A stretch of 64,000 nucleotides of DNA from Zygaena filipendulae (GCA_907165275.2 OU015660.1:9612501-9676500), one strand, 5' to 3'. Positions 1-12,465 are shown, counted from the first letter of the stretch. Numbers and translations: made by a program. Notes: generated from the letters alone by a model not told the origin.

Positions 1-320
1 AATTAGTCAACATGCCCTCAACATGTCCATTATAGTAGGTACCTGATACTTAGTAAAATGATACTCGTACCTATAACTTACTCTACAATTTGATCTCAGT
101 CTTGTGAAAGTTGGTAGAAACCTAGTCAAGATATCAAATGATGCCATCAATTTGTTATATTATTGTCATATTATTATTGTCATGGAAGCAGAAAATAGGT
201 CAAATTTTACTATATTGTGGTAAAAATAACAATACAATAAGAAAAAGAAATTACCTACAATTATTTCGACACAATACGGCCGGTAAAGAGGTGCAATTAT
301 TAAAAGTTAGTACAAAAGTT

Positions 321-480
321 CCTTACTAATATTATAAATGCGAAAATGAGTTTGTTATTTCCTACGCCTTCATGCCCTAACGGCTCAACCGATCATCATG
401 AAATTTGGTATACACGTTGTCAGGTATATAGAGAAGGACATAGAGTACTTTTTACCCCGGAATTTTCGCGGGAACAAATA
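321..480 (+). mobile_element. Helitron, 3'-truncated
   Basis: It starts ttactaatattataaatgcgaaa and includes the cggctcaaccgatcatcatgaaa core and cgcgggaac, but lacks the hairpin and CTAG end. Confidence 0.6.
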
Positions 481-584
481 CAGGTTGGCCGCAGAATGTT
501 CACATCGTAAAATGTGCGACTGACACTTTTAATTTGACTAATAGGTATAAATGAACGGATTAGGTATATGTACTTAACTACACA

Positions 585-692
585 TATTTATTTATTTATT
601 TAATCCTTTATTGCACATAAAATAACAATGATACAGTACCTAAAGAAAAAGGAGAAAGCAAATGGCGGTCTTATCGCATAGTCAATTCGATT
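585..692 (-). mobile_element. 3' end of a non-LTR retrotransposon
   Basis: On the minus strand it reads ...gcgataagaccgccatttgc...tgtgcaataaaggattaaataaataa, a 3' UTR with a (TAAA)n tail. Same family as 25547-25770. Confidence 0.45.
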
Positions 693-696
693 TCAT

Positions 697-885
697 ACTA
701 GCTTTTCCCCGAAGTTTACAACCGCGTTAATTTCGGAGTTGCCTCGAGAATTCTAGGTTAAAAAGTACCTATCCTACGTCCTTTTATGAACCCCTGAAAA
801 TGTGTAACTATGCAAAATTTCATCATAATCGGTTGAGTAATTAAGGCACGAAATTGTAACAAATACCTAAACAAACAAATAAATA
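697..885 (-). mobile_element. Helitron, diverged
   Basis: It begins actagcttttcccc and continues with the aatttcatcataatcggttgag core in reverse orientation. Confidence 0.5.
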
Positions 886-2208
886 ATTTCATTCCGATTC
901 TCATTCACTTTAACTACGATCCTCAAATAATCTCCTTCTCTCTATTCCTTCTCATCATACCGGGCTCATTTCAAAGTCGTTTGTTGTTACTGCAGTAGGA
1001 CTTTGAAATGGCTCGCTTGTAGAGCTGCGTAAATGCCTCAACAAATTTATATTTAAAAGTAGAGTAAGAAATTATTTCTTGGAGTCCGGTGGCTAGCGAG
1101 TAGTGGCCAACTTGCGCTCATCCTTAATTCTTCCAATTTCTCAACTGTTATGTATTTAGGTACATTACTATATATTTATCTATGTTCTTTTCGTATTATA
1201 CATATATAATATATATTTATATATGCGTAATGTGTATGTATTTTATCATTGCTATTTTTCGTTTTTTTCATGTCGTAGGTTGCACACCCCATTCTATGTA
1301 TATATCTCTCAGTCTACCCAATGGTTAACTCGTAGAGAATGCACTAGTGGTTATAGAGCAATAGTTTCATTCAAAATTCCGTTCAAAATGAAGCACAAAG
1401 CGTGAGTGCGGCGTAACGTTGCTCCACAACAACACTTGAAATTCCATGTGCCTATTAGTTCAGTAAGGTATCCAAATTTCCTAAAAATATCACACAAATG
1501 CCAGTGATGGAAGTATATTTTATGTTTAGACCGCTTTATACGTTAACACTTATAATATTTACCAAAATATGGATATGTACATATAAAAGATTTATTAGCA
1601 AGTGGCATACGGCTGCTCTACGGAAAAACAAAGCAACTGTATTTTTTTTTCTAATGAGATTTTTATATTTTTGACACTTTGTTAGGTTCTTAGGAGGTAT
1701 TATTACGTATTATTATTAGAAGGTGAGTAGGACTAGGGCCTTCAGCTAGCTCGATAAAATAAATCGAATAAATGATAAAAATAATATTTATTAGATACAA
1801 TAATAGTTTAGATGTTATTCATCTGAGATCTAAAATAGAAGCCTCTAAAAATAATGTCAAAAATATAAAAATTAACAATTTGAAATTTATAAAAAGAACA
1901 CTAGAATGTAAAAAGGAACGTATCTTTTAAAAATAAAACGTAAAACAAATGAGGCGGGATATCATAACGAGTGGCATTCGGCCGCCTCGTTACAATTTTT
2001 CACGCATAGGTAACGGATGTTGCTACGTACTCACAACCATCAAAAAGGCTTTAGTCTTAGAGAATTTAAAATTAAGAAAATCGTTAAACTATGGAAGGTG
2101 TGTTTTGAATAAAGCGGTTTCCGGTTTTTTGATCCTCCTGTAAAATTTATTCCGCTGCAATTACTTTGTTTTTCCGTAGGGCAGCCGCAAAGTCAATAGT
2201 GTGAATGA
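886..2208. other. No gene recognised
   Basis: AT-rich sequence with short fortuitous frames (60-64 codons) lacking domains or splice context. I see nothing assignable. Confidence 0.4.
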
Positions 2209-2410
2209 AAGACGCACTTCAAATATTAATAATAATAATAATAATAATAAACTCTTTATTGAACACCACTTAAAAATAAACAATTACAAAAACAATTTTA
2301 CTACAAGGTGGAACAATCGGCGGTCTTATCGCTCAGAGCGATCTCTTCCAGACAACCATAGGGTGCATAGGGAAAATTATAATCTAGAAGGAAGGCGGTG
2401 TTATAATATA
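2209..2410 (-). mobile_element. Non-LTR retrotransposon 3' fragment with (TTA)n tail
   Basis: The (TAA)n run at 2225-2250 followed by ctctttattgaac and cggcggtcttatcgc...cagacaacc resembles the retroelement ends at 585 and 25547. Confidence 0.4.
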
Positions 2411-2538
2411 TAATAATACTCAGCATAAACACATCAACAATATATAAGTACCTACCCATATACTACACATATACATATATATACATAAAAACATACCTAA
2501 ATATAATATTACATAGACAGTACGATAAATACAAAGGC

Positions 2539-2600
<62 letters not shown>
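2539..2600. repeat. (TA)n microsatellite
   Basis: About 60 bases of nearly pure TA with two CA interruptions. Confidence 0.95.
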
Positions 2601-2604
<4 letters not shown>

Positions 2605-2771
2605 CATATTACATATATTATATATAAACTATACATAATTTGGTACTACATAAACGTACATGATAATCAGATGATAATAATAGCTACATAATGAGAGTGA
2701 CATTTCCTATTTCATCATATTCTGTAGATAAACGTAGGTAATAGATATGAAAGTTTCTTAACCTAATGCCC

Positions 2772-2899
2772 GGTCCAAATTCACGCGAGAATCTTGCGAG
2801 GACGCGAGAAAACCACGAGAACGTGAATGTGGAGCCGATGTTCTCCGCCGTTTCTCGTGGTGGTCTCGCGTTCTCGCAAGATTCTCGCGTGAGTGGGCC
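2772..2899. mobile_element. Miniature palindromic MITE
   Basis: About 45 bp inverted arms (TCACGCGAGAATCTTGCGAG... and its complement) surround a short centre. The GC-rich arms stand out from the AT-rich flanks. A TAA flanks each end, suggesting a PIF/Harbinger-like 3 bp duplication. Confidence 0.6.
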
Positions 2900-3462
2900 T
2901 AACAGTTACTTCATGTTATCAGTCATCAAGTCTGTTCTAAATTCACGTAATTTCTTACAAAAGTCACGTCCCTACATTTATCTTTATAAAATTAACCGTT
3001 TTCGTATAGATAACTGATTCTATCATAGTGTGCTTTGTAATTATTTGTTATCTATGCACCCATCTCTTTAGTTGCTGAATGGTAACTGGACTTTTTTTTT
3101 TGCCTTTTTTTTGCTTATATCTTTGTATTAAAAGTAAAAGTGTAATCGCGATAGCAAATTTCGAGGTACAAATATTTTTTCATTCAAAATACAGATTAGT
3201 TAGTTTGATTACTTAATCACGAGTTGAATATTTTACATTCGGATACTTATTTCACTCGCGTTTGTAAACGTTACTCTAATTGGATAATAAAAGGCAAACA
3301 AAAACTTCAGAGCGTAATAAGTCGGGAGCGTTTGTGAATACGGGCTTGAAATAGTTCGCAAGGTACCTACTGATCGCTTAACATACATCTATATATTTAT
3401 AAAATATAAGAAGTATAATATACGTATACGCATATAAGCCTTTAACGTATATAAAATTCAGA

Positions 3463-3626
3463 TGGTGAACGTGAATTCTAGGATAAAAAGTCTACCCTAT
3501 GTCCTTCTCTGTACCCCTGACAACGTGTATCTATTATGCAAAATTTCATGATGATCGGTTGAACCATTAAAGCGTCAAAACGTAACAAACAAACAAATGA
3601 ACTTACTTGCACATTTATAATATTAT
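3463..3626 (-). mobile_element. Helitron, lacking its hairpin end
   Basis: Reverse-oriented body from gaattctaggataaaaag to cacatttataatatta, directly abutting the next copy. Confidence 0.6.
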
Positions 3627-3628
3627 CT

Positions 3629-3818
3629 GCTAGCTGTTCCCCGCGGTAATTTCGGTAATCCCGCGGGAATTCCGGGATAAAAACTACTAGCCTATGTCCT
3701 TCTCTATATCCCTGACAATTTGCATACAAAATTTCATTATGATAGGTTGAGCTGTTAAGGCGTGAAAGTGTAACAAACAGACAAATTTACTTTCGCATTT
3801 ATAATATTAGTAAGGATC
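3629..3818 (-). mobile_element. Helitron
   Basis: It runs from ctagctgttccccgcgg to ttataatattagtaaggat, complete, in tandem with the previous copy. Confidence 0.75.
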
Positions 3819-4097
3819 TAATGTAGTAAAGATTAAATAATATGGAAAACCCAATTGGAACTCAACTCTTATAATAGTCGTGTTCAAATCTACTCAATGC
3901 AAATAAGTTATCGCATAGATTCGGCTACGCTCAAATCTCGCTACATTGGCACCAGCATCTTAGTCGAAACGCTCATTACCTACCACATCATGCGGCTCAG
4001 TTCCCCAGTTAATCACGCAGTAATATGCCGGCGAGAACTCAACCCTTACTGCTGTGTTCTCGAAACTAACTCACTATCGAATCACACTTCTAAAACT

Positions 4098-4230
4098 TTA
4101 TTTATTTATTCATTTATTCATTCTTTGTTGCACAAAAACGTACAAATGGCGAACTTAATGCCTTGCGGCATGTTTGCCAGTCAATCATTGGCATTGTTAT
4201 CAAGACAAAAAGAGTTACATAATTAACGGA
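4098..4230 (-). mobile_element. Non-LTR retrotransposon 3' end
   Basis: A (TTTA)n tail is followed by ctttgttgcac and aatggcgaacttaatgccttgcggcat. The same module recurs at 59509. Confidence 0.5.
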
Positions 4231-4580
4231 GAGAATTGAAAAAATGCAGAAAACACGGTAGTAAATAAGTCGAACCATGGAACTAATTTTATTGGTTTGG
4301 TATCGATCAATTATGTGGTTTTAGAAGTGTGGCGCCAAATCACACAAAACTAATTGGTATAAATAAAAAAAAAACAGTTTTAACACTCAGTTACAGTCAG
4401 GTACTTGCAAAAATATGGATCACTTATTTATTATTTTATTTATTTTTTATTTATTTATTTATTAACCAAATTAATTATATTAGACTATAGATGGGATTTC
4501 AAAGTTCCTGCGGAACTTCCGAGATAAAAAGTAGGCGAGAACTACGAAATTATCGAGGGCAAAAAGCTCCCTCATACTGT

Positions 4581-4769
4581 TAAGTATAAATGCGAAAGGG
4601 AGTTTGTTTGTTTGTTACACTTTCACGCCTTAACGGCTCAACCGATCATCATGAAATTTTGCATACACGTTGTCAGGAGTACCTACAGAATAGGACAAAG
4701 GGTACTTTTTAGAAAATAGTCGTTGTATAAAAACATTTCACGCGGGTAAAACCGCGGGGCACAGCTAGT
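4581..4769 (+). mobile_element. Helitron
   Basis: From taagtataaatgcgaaag to the hairpin cgcgggtaaaaccgcg and gggcacagctag. Confidence 0.75.
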
Positions 4770-6610
4770 AATAAAATAACAACCTAACTCAAATGCATAT
4801 ACCTACAAGTTAGTATAACCTTCTACGGAGACTATCCAAACAACGTAGTCTGAATAAACGATGTAAAAATAAGTTAAGAAATTACGCACCAATTGTTTAT
4901 TCTATATTTGTCATAATATCAATTAACATACTTCTCTAAACTGAGAACCGTTTTGTGGAAGGAAGCCAAACATAATATTAGGGCACAACATATATAAAAT
5001 ACCTAAGACGTAAATGTAGATATACTTATGTATCAATTTAATGATCATATTATTTTCGGGAAAGTGCCTATATTTTTCGTATTTTTAAACTATTTTCTAT
5101 CTTACTTCACTATACTAGTAAACCACTCGTACCAATAAAAACAATCGATATACTGAACATCTGTTTTGAACAAATTGTTGTACATTTCTTAACTAATTCT
5201 ATTTTAAAAGTAGTACCTACATAGATACCATGCTGAGTTTCTTGTCAGTTCTTCTCAGTAGAGAGCGCGTTCCGAACTGACAGCAATTTCAACTTAATTT
5301 TAAGTCGCTTGCTGACGACTTAAGTGATTATACTGATTCTAAGTGATTTTTTTTTATTTGTATTTTTCTTATTGTTAACTTATTTAGGTAGTATTGTTAT
5401 TATTGTAAATTTACTACTAATTTTGACTTATTTAGTTTGCCAAGGTTATCTCATATAGGTATAGTGTTTTGTTTCATCATCATCATCATGATCATATCAG
5501 CCGAAAGACATCCACTGCTGGACACAAGCCTTCCCCAAGGATCGTTACAACGACCGCTCCTGAGTATCCCGCTTTATTTTTAGATAAAACCAAAAAGTCT
5601 CTTAATAAATAAATACTAGAAAGGCCGAGTAGATAATATATTTGTCATCAATAGGCTATTTCACTGTTGTTGAAATGCTGATATCCAATAATTACTCGAA
5701 AATATCACGGATAAGCATGCGTCAAAATCAACAGATTTTATTAAGAAATAAAATAGTTATAAACTGTTTATTTTGAATATGTCTGTCTCTTTCTGAAACG
5801 GAATTTTGTATGGCGGTTGTAAGGCGTTACAAGCCGAGTGACGTCACAATAGGACTAGCGCTTTCCTTGTCTAACTTGAACTTTTATAGAGTCATATCTC
5901 TGAAAGTACAAAAGATATTTGTAAAAGAATAATGCTATTATACTACTAATACATAAAGGTTTATAAAATAATAATAAAAAATATAGGTACACAAAAATTC
6001 CCTAAGGTAAGTAAATAAAATTTCTCATAAAAGTGTTTAGTTTCCCAAATTAAAGATTAACCTTGGTAGTGGTCACGCCGCAATCGATATTAATATCTAA
6101 AAGTGGTCATTTTGTCGTTCGCATTGCTTTGTCCACCATTTTTCCCGTGACTTGGCAATTAAACGGGATAATTGCATCTAATCGCTCGTAACGGAACAAT
6201 GTATTGGGTGTGCACACGCAACCGAGTCGAGTGTTCAAAACTCTTTGTTAATTAACGAGACATAGTAATTGTAGTACGCGAAATTAAGTCACTTAATCGA
6301 TACTTTTTATGAGTATAGCACTTTTAATTTCATTATAACTATTATATATAACTACCGTAATTTTATACAGAACCATTTTTTTAAGTCCGAATCTAGGTAT
6401 ACTAGGTATAAAGAGAAGTGCTCAAAGAAGGTGTCCGAGCCGAACTTGATAAAAACTAAAACTGTTACCCTTAAATAAAATGATTTTTCTAGTCTGATAT
6501 CAAAACCTTAAAAGAAGAAAAAAATGATGCACCGGTAGGTTACAGGTTTTATTCCGCGGCGCATACATAATAGTTAGGCAAAACTTCCTTCGCTGGCATT
6601 CCGAGTACCT
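4770..6610. other. No gene recognised apart from a LINE end near 5475
   Basis: AT-rich sequence without an open frame longer than about 60 codons. A tgacgtcac at about 5839 has no clear context. Confidence 0.4.
5475..5575 (-). mobile_element. RTE-type LINE C-terminus and (TGA)n tail
   Basis: The minus strand encodes ...SLGKACVQQWMSFG followed by TGA, then ATGATGATG repeats. This is the usual ending of lepidopteran RTE-like ORF2 copies truncated at the 5' end. Confidence 0.55.
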
Positions 6611-7048
6611 AGGGTTGCCAGGCGTCCGGATATAGTACTGGACATAGTGAGGCTTTTTAATTATGTGTCTGATCAAAATAAACGGTGGCTGGCTTGTGCA
6701 GCTTTTATTAGGCCTTTTTAAGTTTTTACATTTCGCAAACGAGCGAGCACCCAGCGTGGTCTTTAAGAAGAATTTAAAAAAGTTGATAAATGTTTATCGA
6801 GAATTTAAAGACTGACGATTTAAGTACTAGATTGGTTTAGCATTCGATTTTATTTATATTTGATTACAATTAAATAAGATTTATGGTAATAATAATAATA
6901 GTAAAAAGTTTGAATTACATAGGATATATAGGTACATTTTTTTTGTCGGACACCTATTAATACGGAGACACAAAATCCTTAATAATGTAGAGTGTCCGGC
7001 CGAACTGGTTGGACTGTCCGGCTATTAGTTTGGCGGCCTGGCAACCCT
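6611..7048. mobile_element. hAT-like MITE
   Basis: Terminal AGGGTTGCCAGGC and GCCTGGCAACCCT form 13 bp inverted repeats, with further subterminal GTCCGG motifs at both sides (gtccggatatagtactggac; gtgtccggccgaac; ctgtccggc). About 440 bp and no coding capacity. Confidence 0.55.
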
Positions 7049-7059
7049 ACAAGTACCTA

Positions 7060-7150
7060 ATACATATATTTTCCACAATATTCCCAAGACTGTCAAATTT
7101 GTAAAAAGAATCGTATAACCAAATGGCGTTAAATACGTTTTGTTACATTT
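7060..7150. repeat. Fragment of an unclassified interspersed repeat
   Basis: The stretch ttttccacaatattcccaagactgtcaaattt...aaccaaatggcgtt matches part of 61100-61440. Confidence 0.5.
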
Positions 7151-7664
7151 GAATCTTTTACTAGACAATCGTTAATTTTCTTTCTATCTGCTCTGTGATT
7201 CAATTTTATCCGGGAACACTGCTCGTTTTTGTATATGTATTATGTAACTATACTTTGGAACGTATAACTACTTCCATACAAAATCAGCTTGTGCTCCTGA
7301 GTAAAATTTCACTTTCACGCATAATTTTTATCATTCGTAAAGGTAGGCAGGCACGAGTGTATCAAATCAAAACTGTGCGCCGATGACTCGCTGATTATGA
7401 TGGTTGAAGTGAAACGCACGACCATACACCGAGATTCTGCACAGTAATGTACGTGCACAATGTAAATCTTAAACAAACAAACAATCATGAATGGCAAGTG
7501 AAAGATGGTAACGGAATAAACTTAAAAGTCACGAATCACGATATTCCGCCTGCTGACATTCTGTTAATAAAAATTACGTTTTAATTGTTATATCAACTAG
7601 GAGAGAAATCAATCAGATTCAAGAGGTTTCGGTCGCTCTGGAGGGGCTTGACGACATAATATCA

Positions 7665-8024
7665 GTGAGCATCAGCAGGCACCGCGACCGACCCCGCGCG
7701 GTGTCAATCAAGTGCAAACTACAGAAGAGTTCACTGACCAATCACGTTGCCCAACGGAACACCGGTGGCAGAAACACTGATGACCGATCTTCGGTGGGGA
7801 ACTTTTGGTCGCGAACTTTCCCGAACAAGCCCCTATTTTTCTCGCAGTTTATAGAATTACTTAATAGACATAGAATAACAGTCAGCACAAGCAGAAAGAA
7901 GTCATTTCAAGTCAGGTTAAGAAGGCCGAGGACGTCGCATGCGTATTTATGCTCTAGTGCGCGTGTCATCGAAAGTAATCGAACACATCGATTGGTTTTG
8001 TGGTTCAATTGCTGGTTAGGTTAA
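7665..8024 (+). other. Unassigned 119-codon open frame in a GC-richer patch
   Basis: Open frame rich in Arg, Ser and Thr with no recognisable domain, signal peptide or cysteine pattern. The surrounding 7600-8030 is less AT-rich than its flanks and contains an accaatcacg block, so it may be a promoter or exon rather than a protein gene. I do not assign a function. Confidence 0.15.
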
Positions 8025-8054
8025 GTAGTTAGTATTATAGTAGTATCTATACTA

Positions 8055-8286
8055 ATCTACTAATATTATAAACGCGAAAGTTTGTAAGTATGTATGGATG
8101 GATGGATGGATGGATGAATGGATGGATGTTTGTTACTCTTTCACGCAAAAAATACTGGATGGATTTAAATGAAACTTTATAATAATATAGCTTATACATC
8201 AGATTAACACGTAGCGTACTTTTTATCCCGGAATTCCCGCGGGAACTCTGAAGTTAATGCGGGTGAAATCACGGGGTACAACTAGT
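8055..8286 (+). mobile_element. Helitron containing a (GGAT)n expansion
   Basis: It starts actaatattataaacgcgaaag, contains a GGAT/TGGA run (8094-8127), and ends gcgggtgaaatcacggggtacaactag. The microsatellite has grown inside the element. Confidence 0.7.
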
Positions 8287-8466
8287 ATTAACTATAAATA
8301 AAAAAGTCTGTTAAACTTTTCAAACCAAAACATCTAAACAGATTTTGACAAAATTTGGCAAGGAGACACAGATGATAAAAGAAATAAGCTAGGTACTTTA
8401 AATATCGGAACAAAGAGTTTTTGCGAGAATTTTTAAATTTCCGCGGGCAAAGCCGCGAGGAACAGT
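8287..8466 (+). mobile_element. Helitron, diverged
   Basis: It directly follows the previous copy; ends ccgcgggcaaagccgcgaggaacag without CTAG. Confidence 0.5.
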
Positions 8467-8727
8467 ATATACAGTAGTGTTATGGATAAATCATAAACGG
8501 GTGTCATCGAAAGAAATGAATGATACTCGTATTTCCAAGAATATCTGTATAGACAACGTTTGTTCATCAAATAGTGAAACTGCAATAAACGTTTTGCAAT
8601 TCAATGAAGCTATATGATCTAGAAATGAATTAATTATACGTTTGTTTTTTGGCGCTTTGTAAAAGAACGCAGACTGTATTTTTTATATTAAAATTTCGCC
8701 ATACTTTTTTATTTATAGGTTTTTTAA

Positions 8728-8985
8728 CGACGACCCGATTGGCGCAGAGGTCACCATGCCTGCCCGCTAATCAAGTGGTACCGGGTTCGATTCCCAGTGG
8801 GGGTGGACTTTGTGTGATGAACACAGGGTTCTATTTTCCAGTCTGGGTGTGTTTTTATAACTATAGTATAATATATAAGTAATTCTATGTAGTATATACC
8901 ACGTTTGCTTGGTTTCCACGACACAAGCTAATAATAGCTTACTGTGGGATCAAGTGTGTGTGATGTGGATTATTATTATTATTAA
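8728..8985 (+). mobile_element. tRNA-derived SINE
   Basis: The head has an A-box-like gattggcgcagagg and a B-box GGTTCGATTCC at tRNA spacing (pol III promoter). A tRNA-unrelated body and a tail with tttccacgacacaagctaataatagcttactgtgggatc and (ATT)n follow. The same tail module is at 62510-62605. The 77-codon frame here is fortuitous. Confidence 0.75.
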
Positions 8986-8999
8986 TGAATGATCAATCT

Positions 9000-10326
9000 C
9001 AACTTACGTTACTTTAATTGTTAATTTTATGTACCTAGGTGGGTAGGTACGTATAAAATGTCAGGTTACCTATATCAGAACTTAGAAGCCTATAACTAAG
9101 TTAATTAGCGCCAGCCATATCACCTTTAATGTAATAATAGAAGTAGAACAAAAGATCAATGCAATGTAGAAAAGAAACCATAGTAAGTATTAGGTAGCTA
9201 AATATGTAATGTATTCTAGAATTTCATACTTCCAAAACCCGATTTCTATGACTCTAATATTAAAACTGGTGGCGTTTTGATACCATTTTACATCCCCTTA
9301 TTAAAATTTTCAAACTTCTTTTTTTGTCTTTTTACCGCGAAACGAAATTGTAATACAAATTTCTTATTGCTAATTTCAGTAGTTTTATTCCTTCTATGAC
9401 TAGTCAGTCATTCTATTCATTGGCCAAATCGGAAAGGTATAAAATTTTAACTCATATTTTGTTTGCCGATTGGCACTTCCTAGTTCCTAGTATTAGCCAT
9501 ATGTATCTATATATGTGGAACTTAGTGAGTGACATGATATTAATTTTATTAACTTTCAAATTGTATTTTGAACCAACAGCCCGTATTAATAACCGCTAGT
9601 CCAGAGCCGGTCACCCATCATGACATTGTCTGTTTAGCTCATTGCACTGGAAAATGAACGTGCGTTGAGAGCATATCAATTTCAAGTAGTGTTTATTTTT
9701 ATACTGGCGTTAATCAAATCAAAACAACAGCCACCAGAAAATTGTTGAGAATATGTAATGTAGATATGTGTGTAATTATGTATGTGTGTGTTTATATTTA
9801 TGTATATTGTATGTATCTATGTGAGTTTTTATCTAAATATATTATATCGTAAATGCACCGCCAAGTGATCTGAAGGTTGACTGGCAGTGAATGCCACTGT
9901 GGCATTAAGTCCGCTTTATTGTACCATGATGTGCATAAGGTAAATAAATAAATAAATAAACATGAAAATATCTAAGATAACACTCGTGGTAAGTCTAATT
10001 TACTAAAATAACAGCCAAAAAAGAATTTCATGAAACGTTTTGGCCTACTTTTGCAACAAGCTGGTCACTGAAATATGTTTTCTAAGTTTCAAATTATGAG
10101 CGTTGCAACTGCCGCTTCGCCTTTTTCTTATTAGACCTCGGTGCACGATTTACTGGGAAAGTTTCATGAAATGCCACCTACTGTTTCAGAGCGACCGTAT
10201 TCGAAACTGTTCGCTTTTTTCGTTTCGACCTAAATTTAGAAATTTTCGTGAAAACTTCCAGTACTTACCTACTATTATGGAGAAACCAATGATATTCTAT
10301 GTATTAAAGGATGTAATCTATACATC
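9000..10326. other. No gene recognised
   Basis: AT-rich DNA with a (TAAA)n run at 9943-9960 preceded by gtaccatgatgtgcataagg, probably another retroelement 3' end. The frames at 9396 and 10103 show no domain. Confidence 0.35.
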
Positions 10327-10620
10327 TATACCTACATATAAATAAAATTGAAGTGTCTATTTGTAATTCCAAATTAACAGCTTTTCACGTATCTATTGCA
10401 TATGAATGTAGGTAGGTACATCCGGTAGTTAATTTTTTTTTTTCAATTTTAGTGTTCCGGCTAATCTCTGAAATGGATGAACTGATTTTAAAGGGGTTTT
10501 CACTTGCAGATAGCTGATATTATATGGAGTAGATAACTTAGGCTACTCTTGTTGTAGATAAAAATAGTTCCTGCGAGAATTCTGAAACTCACGCGGGTGA
10601 AACCACGGGACACAGCTAGT
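10327..10620 (+). mobile_element. Helitron, long subfamily
   Basis: From tacatataaataaaattgaagtg to cgcgggtgaaaccacgggacacagctagt. It includes gctgatattatatggagta, shared with 10621, 47341 and 52040. Confidence 0.7.
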
Positions 10621-10891
10621 CTATACATATAAATAAAATTGAAATGTCTGTTCGTAATTTCTAATTAAGAGCTTTTCGCTAAATGCATATATGAAAGTAC
10701 TTATACATAAAAAAAAAAACAATTAAAAAAAAATCTGTATGTCTGTTTGTTCCAGCTAATCTCTGAAAAGGCTGGACACTGGCAGATAGCTAATGTTACA
10801 AGGAGTAACTTGGGCTACTTTTATTTTAGAAAAAATAATTCCTGCGGGAATGCTAAAACTCACGCGAGTAAAACCGCGGGGCACAGCTAGT
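10621..10891 (+). mobile_element. Helitron, long subfamily, head-to-tail with the previous copy
   Basis: It begins at the base after CTAGT of the previous copy and repeats its structure, ending cgcgagtaaaaccgcggggcacagctagt. Confidence 0.7.
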
Positions 10892-11331
10892 TCTGAATAA
10901 ATATGATATAAATGATTTGCAGAATCTTGTTATTTATCTTATTTTTATCAACCCCGAATAGTGTTAGTAAGAACATAAGACAAATAAGGTTAAGGGTAAA
11001 AACTTTGAACTTAAATACATAAATATGATACTTATGTATATATTCTCTTGGACAATGCTATAAAAGCTATTAAGTAAATGCCTACATGTCTATGTTGCAG
11101 AATAAGGATTCGACTCGTAAACGCTTACAAAGTCAAGTTTTTGCAGTTTTGGATGCAGTAAATCTTGAGATGGTCACTAAGTTAAGTGAAATTTAGATTT
11201 TTCATTTAAATAAGAGTCCTACAGAAGATGTGTTTAATTGATATTGAGGGGAGGGCTAAATTAAAATCTCGTATTTTTTAGTGTATCAAATGCCTAAATT
11301 TATGTTTTTAAAGGGTGGTTATCAAATACCA

Positions 11332-11737
11332 GCTCCCTTAGCCAAGTTGCCAATCTATAACCGTATAGCGCATAGAAATGTAAGGAACAATCCTACTAAT
11401 ATTATAAAAGTGAAAGTGTGGATGTTTGGATGTTTGTTACTCAATCAAGCAAAAACGGCTGAGCGGATTTGGATAAAATTTGGCATGCACGTTGTCAGGG
11501 GTACAGAGAAGGACATAGGGTACTTTTTATCCCGGAACTCTCGCGGGAACTTCGAAGTTACCGCGGGTGAAACCGCGGGGCACAGCTAGTCTTTAATAAT
11601 TATGTCATATTATGGTCAGGCAAAACTGACCTTTTGATTGGACTATTTTAGGTGACCACGTGAAAGGACAATATTAATATGTTTCTCAGTTTTCTATGCT
11701 TTAAAGATTATAGATTGTTTTCTTGGCTAAGGGGGCG
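11332..11737. mobile_element. MITE with a nested Helitron
   Basis: Ends ctcccttagccaagttgccaatctataa and ttatagattgttttcttggctaagggggc are inverted. The Helitron at 11391-11590 is inserted inside. Similar ends occur singly at 29534, 50455 and 53640. Confidence 0.55.
11391..11590 (+). mobile_element. Helitron with clear ends, nested in a MITE
   Basis: 5' TCCTACTAATATTATAAAAG and 3' CCGCGGGTGAAACCGCGG hairpin then GGCACAGCTAG|T, between A and T. It is the best reference copy in the window: 200 bp, no coding capacity. Confidence 0.85.
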
Positions 11738-12465
11738 GAGATAATTATAATCTAGCTATTCTATACTTAGTTACAGCTATATTATTCACCTATAAAGATC
11801 GACTTACGATGGAAAATGTAGAAGATAAACTTACAGTTGAGAGCGTAATTCAGTTTGCGTATAGTAGATATTTATTAATACGGGACTAATCTTTTATATC
11901 TTAAATACTTGGTAATAAGAGTTCTAATTATATTTACTCTTATAATAATTTCTACTTAGTGCACAATTTTCAATGCAAAGTAGAATTATAAAGATTATTT
12001 TGTTGTCAAGAAATTATCATCGAGTCAATCTGCAGTTGCTTATTTCTCCATTTTTCCCTTGCATTTGCACGAAGAAATGAATGTTCTGTGCAGACATCAT
12101 AGTTGACTTTTGACCAAAGGATGCAAGTAAACCCGCATGTAAATCTTGTACCAATTTTTTTTTTTCATGTCATAATTTTGACCGAAGCGCCGGTGAATAA
12201 TTTTATTTATTTCTAACTTTTTCCCTCTGTACCTATCTAATTGGGTGAAATTAATTTAACGGGTCGCGCCCTAATTGGATAGACAGCAAGCTGGTAGGTA
12301 CAGTCCGTCCAACATTTACGTAATAATTTACTGTAATCACATAACCCATAATTAAATCTGATCAACTTTACCTATAATATTAATTAACAAACCAAAACTG
12401 TTTTTGTATTATTTAATCATCGCAACGACCTAACTTCGGGATTTGAGGGTTTTGTTTTATTTTTT

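Noticed and set aside
7665..8024. Longest plain ORF of the left half (119 codons) as a host gene.
   Set aside because: No domain, no splice partners, composition of chance translation.
8740..8800. A functional tRNA gene.
   Set aside because: A and B boxes are present but no acceptor stem or anticodon arm pairs, and the body continues as a SINE.
8649..8882. 77-codon frame.
   Set aside because: It overlaps the SINE with its A and B boxes; not a protein gene.
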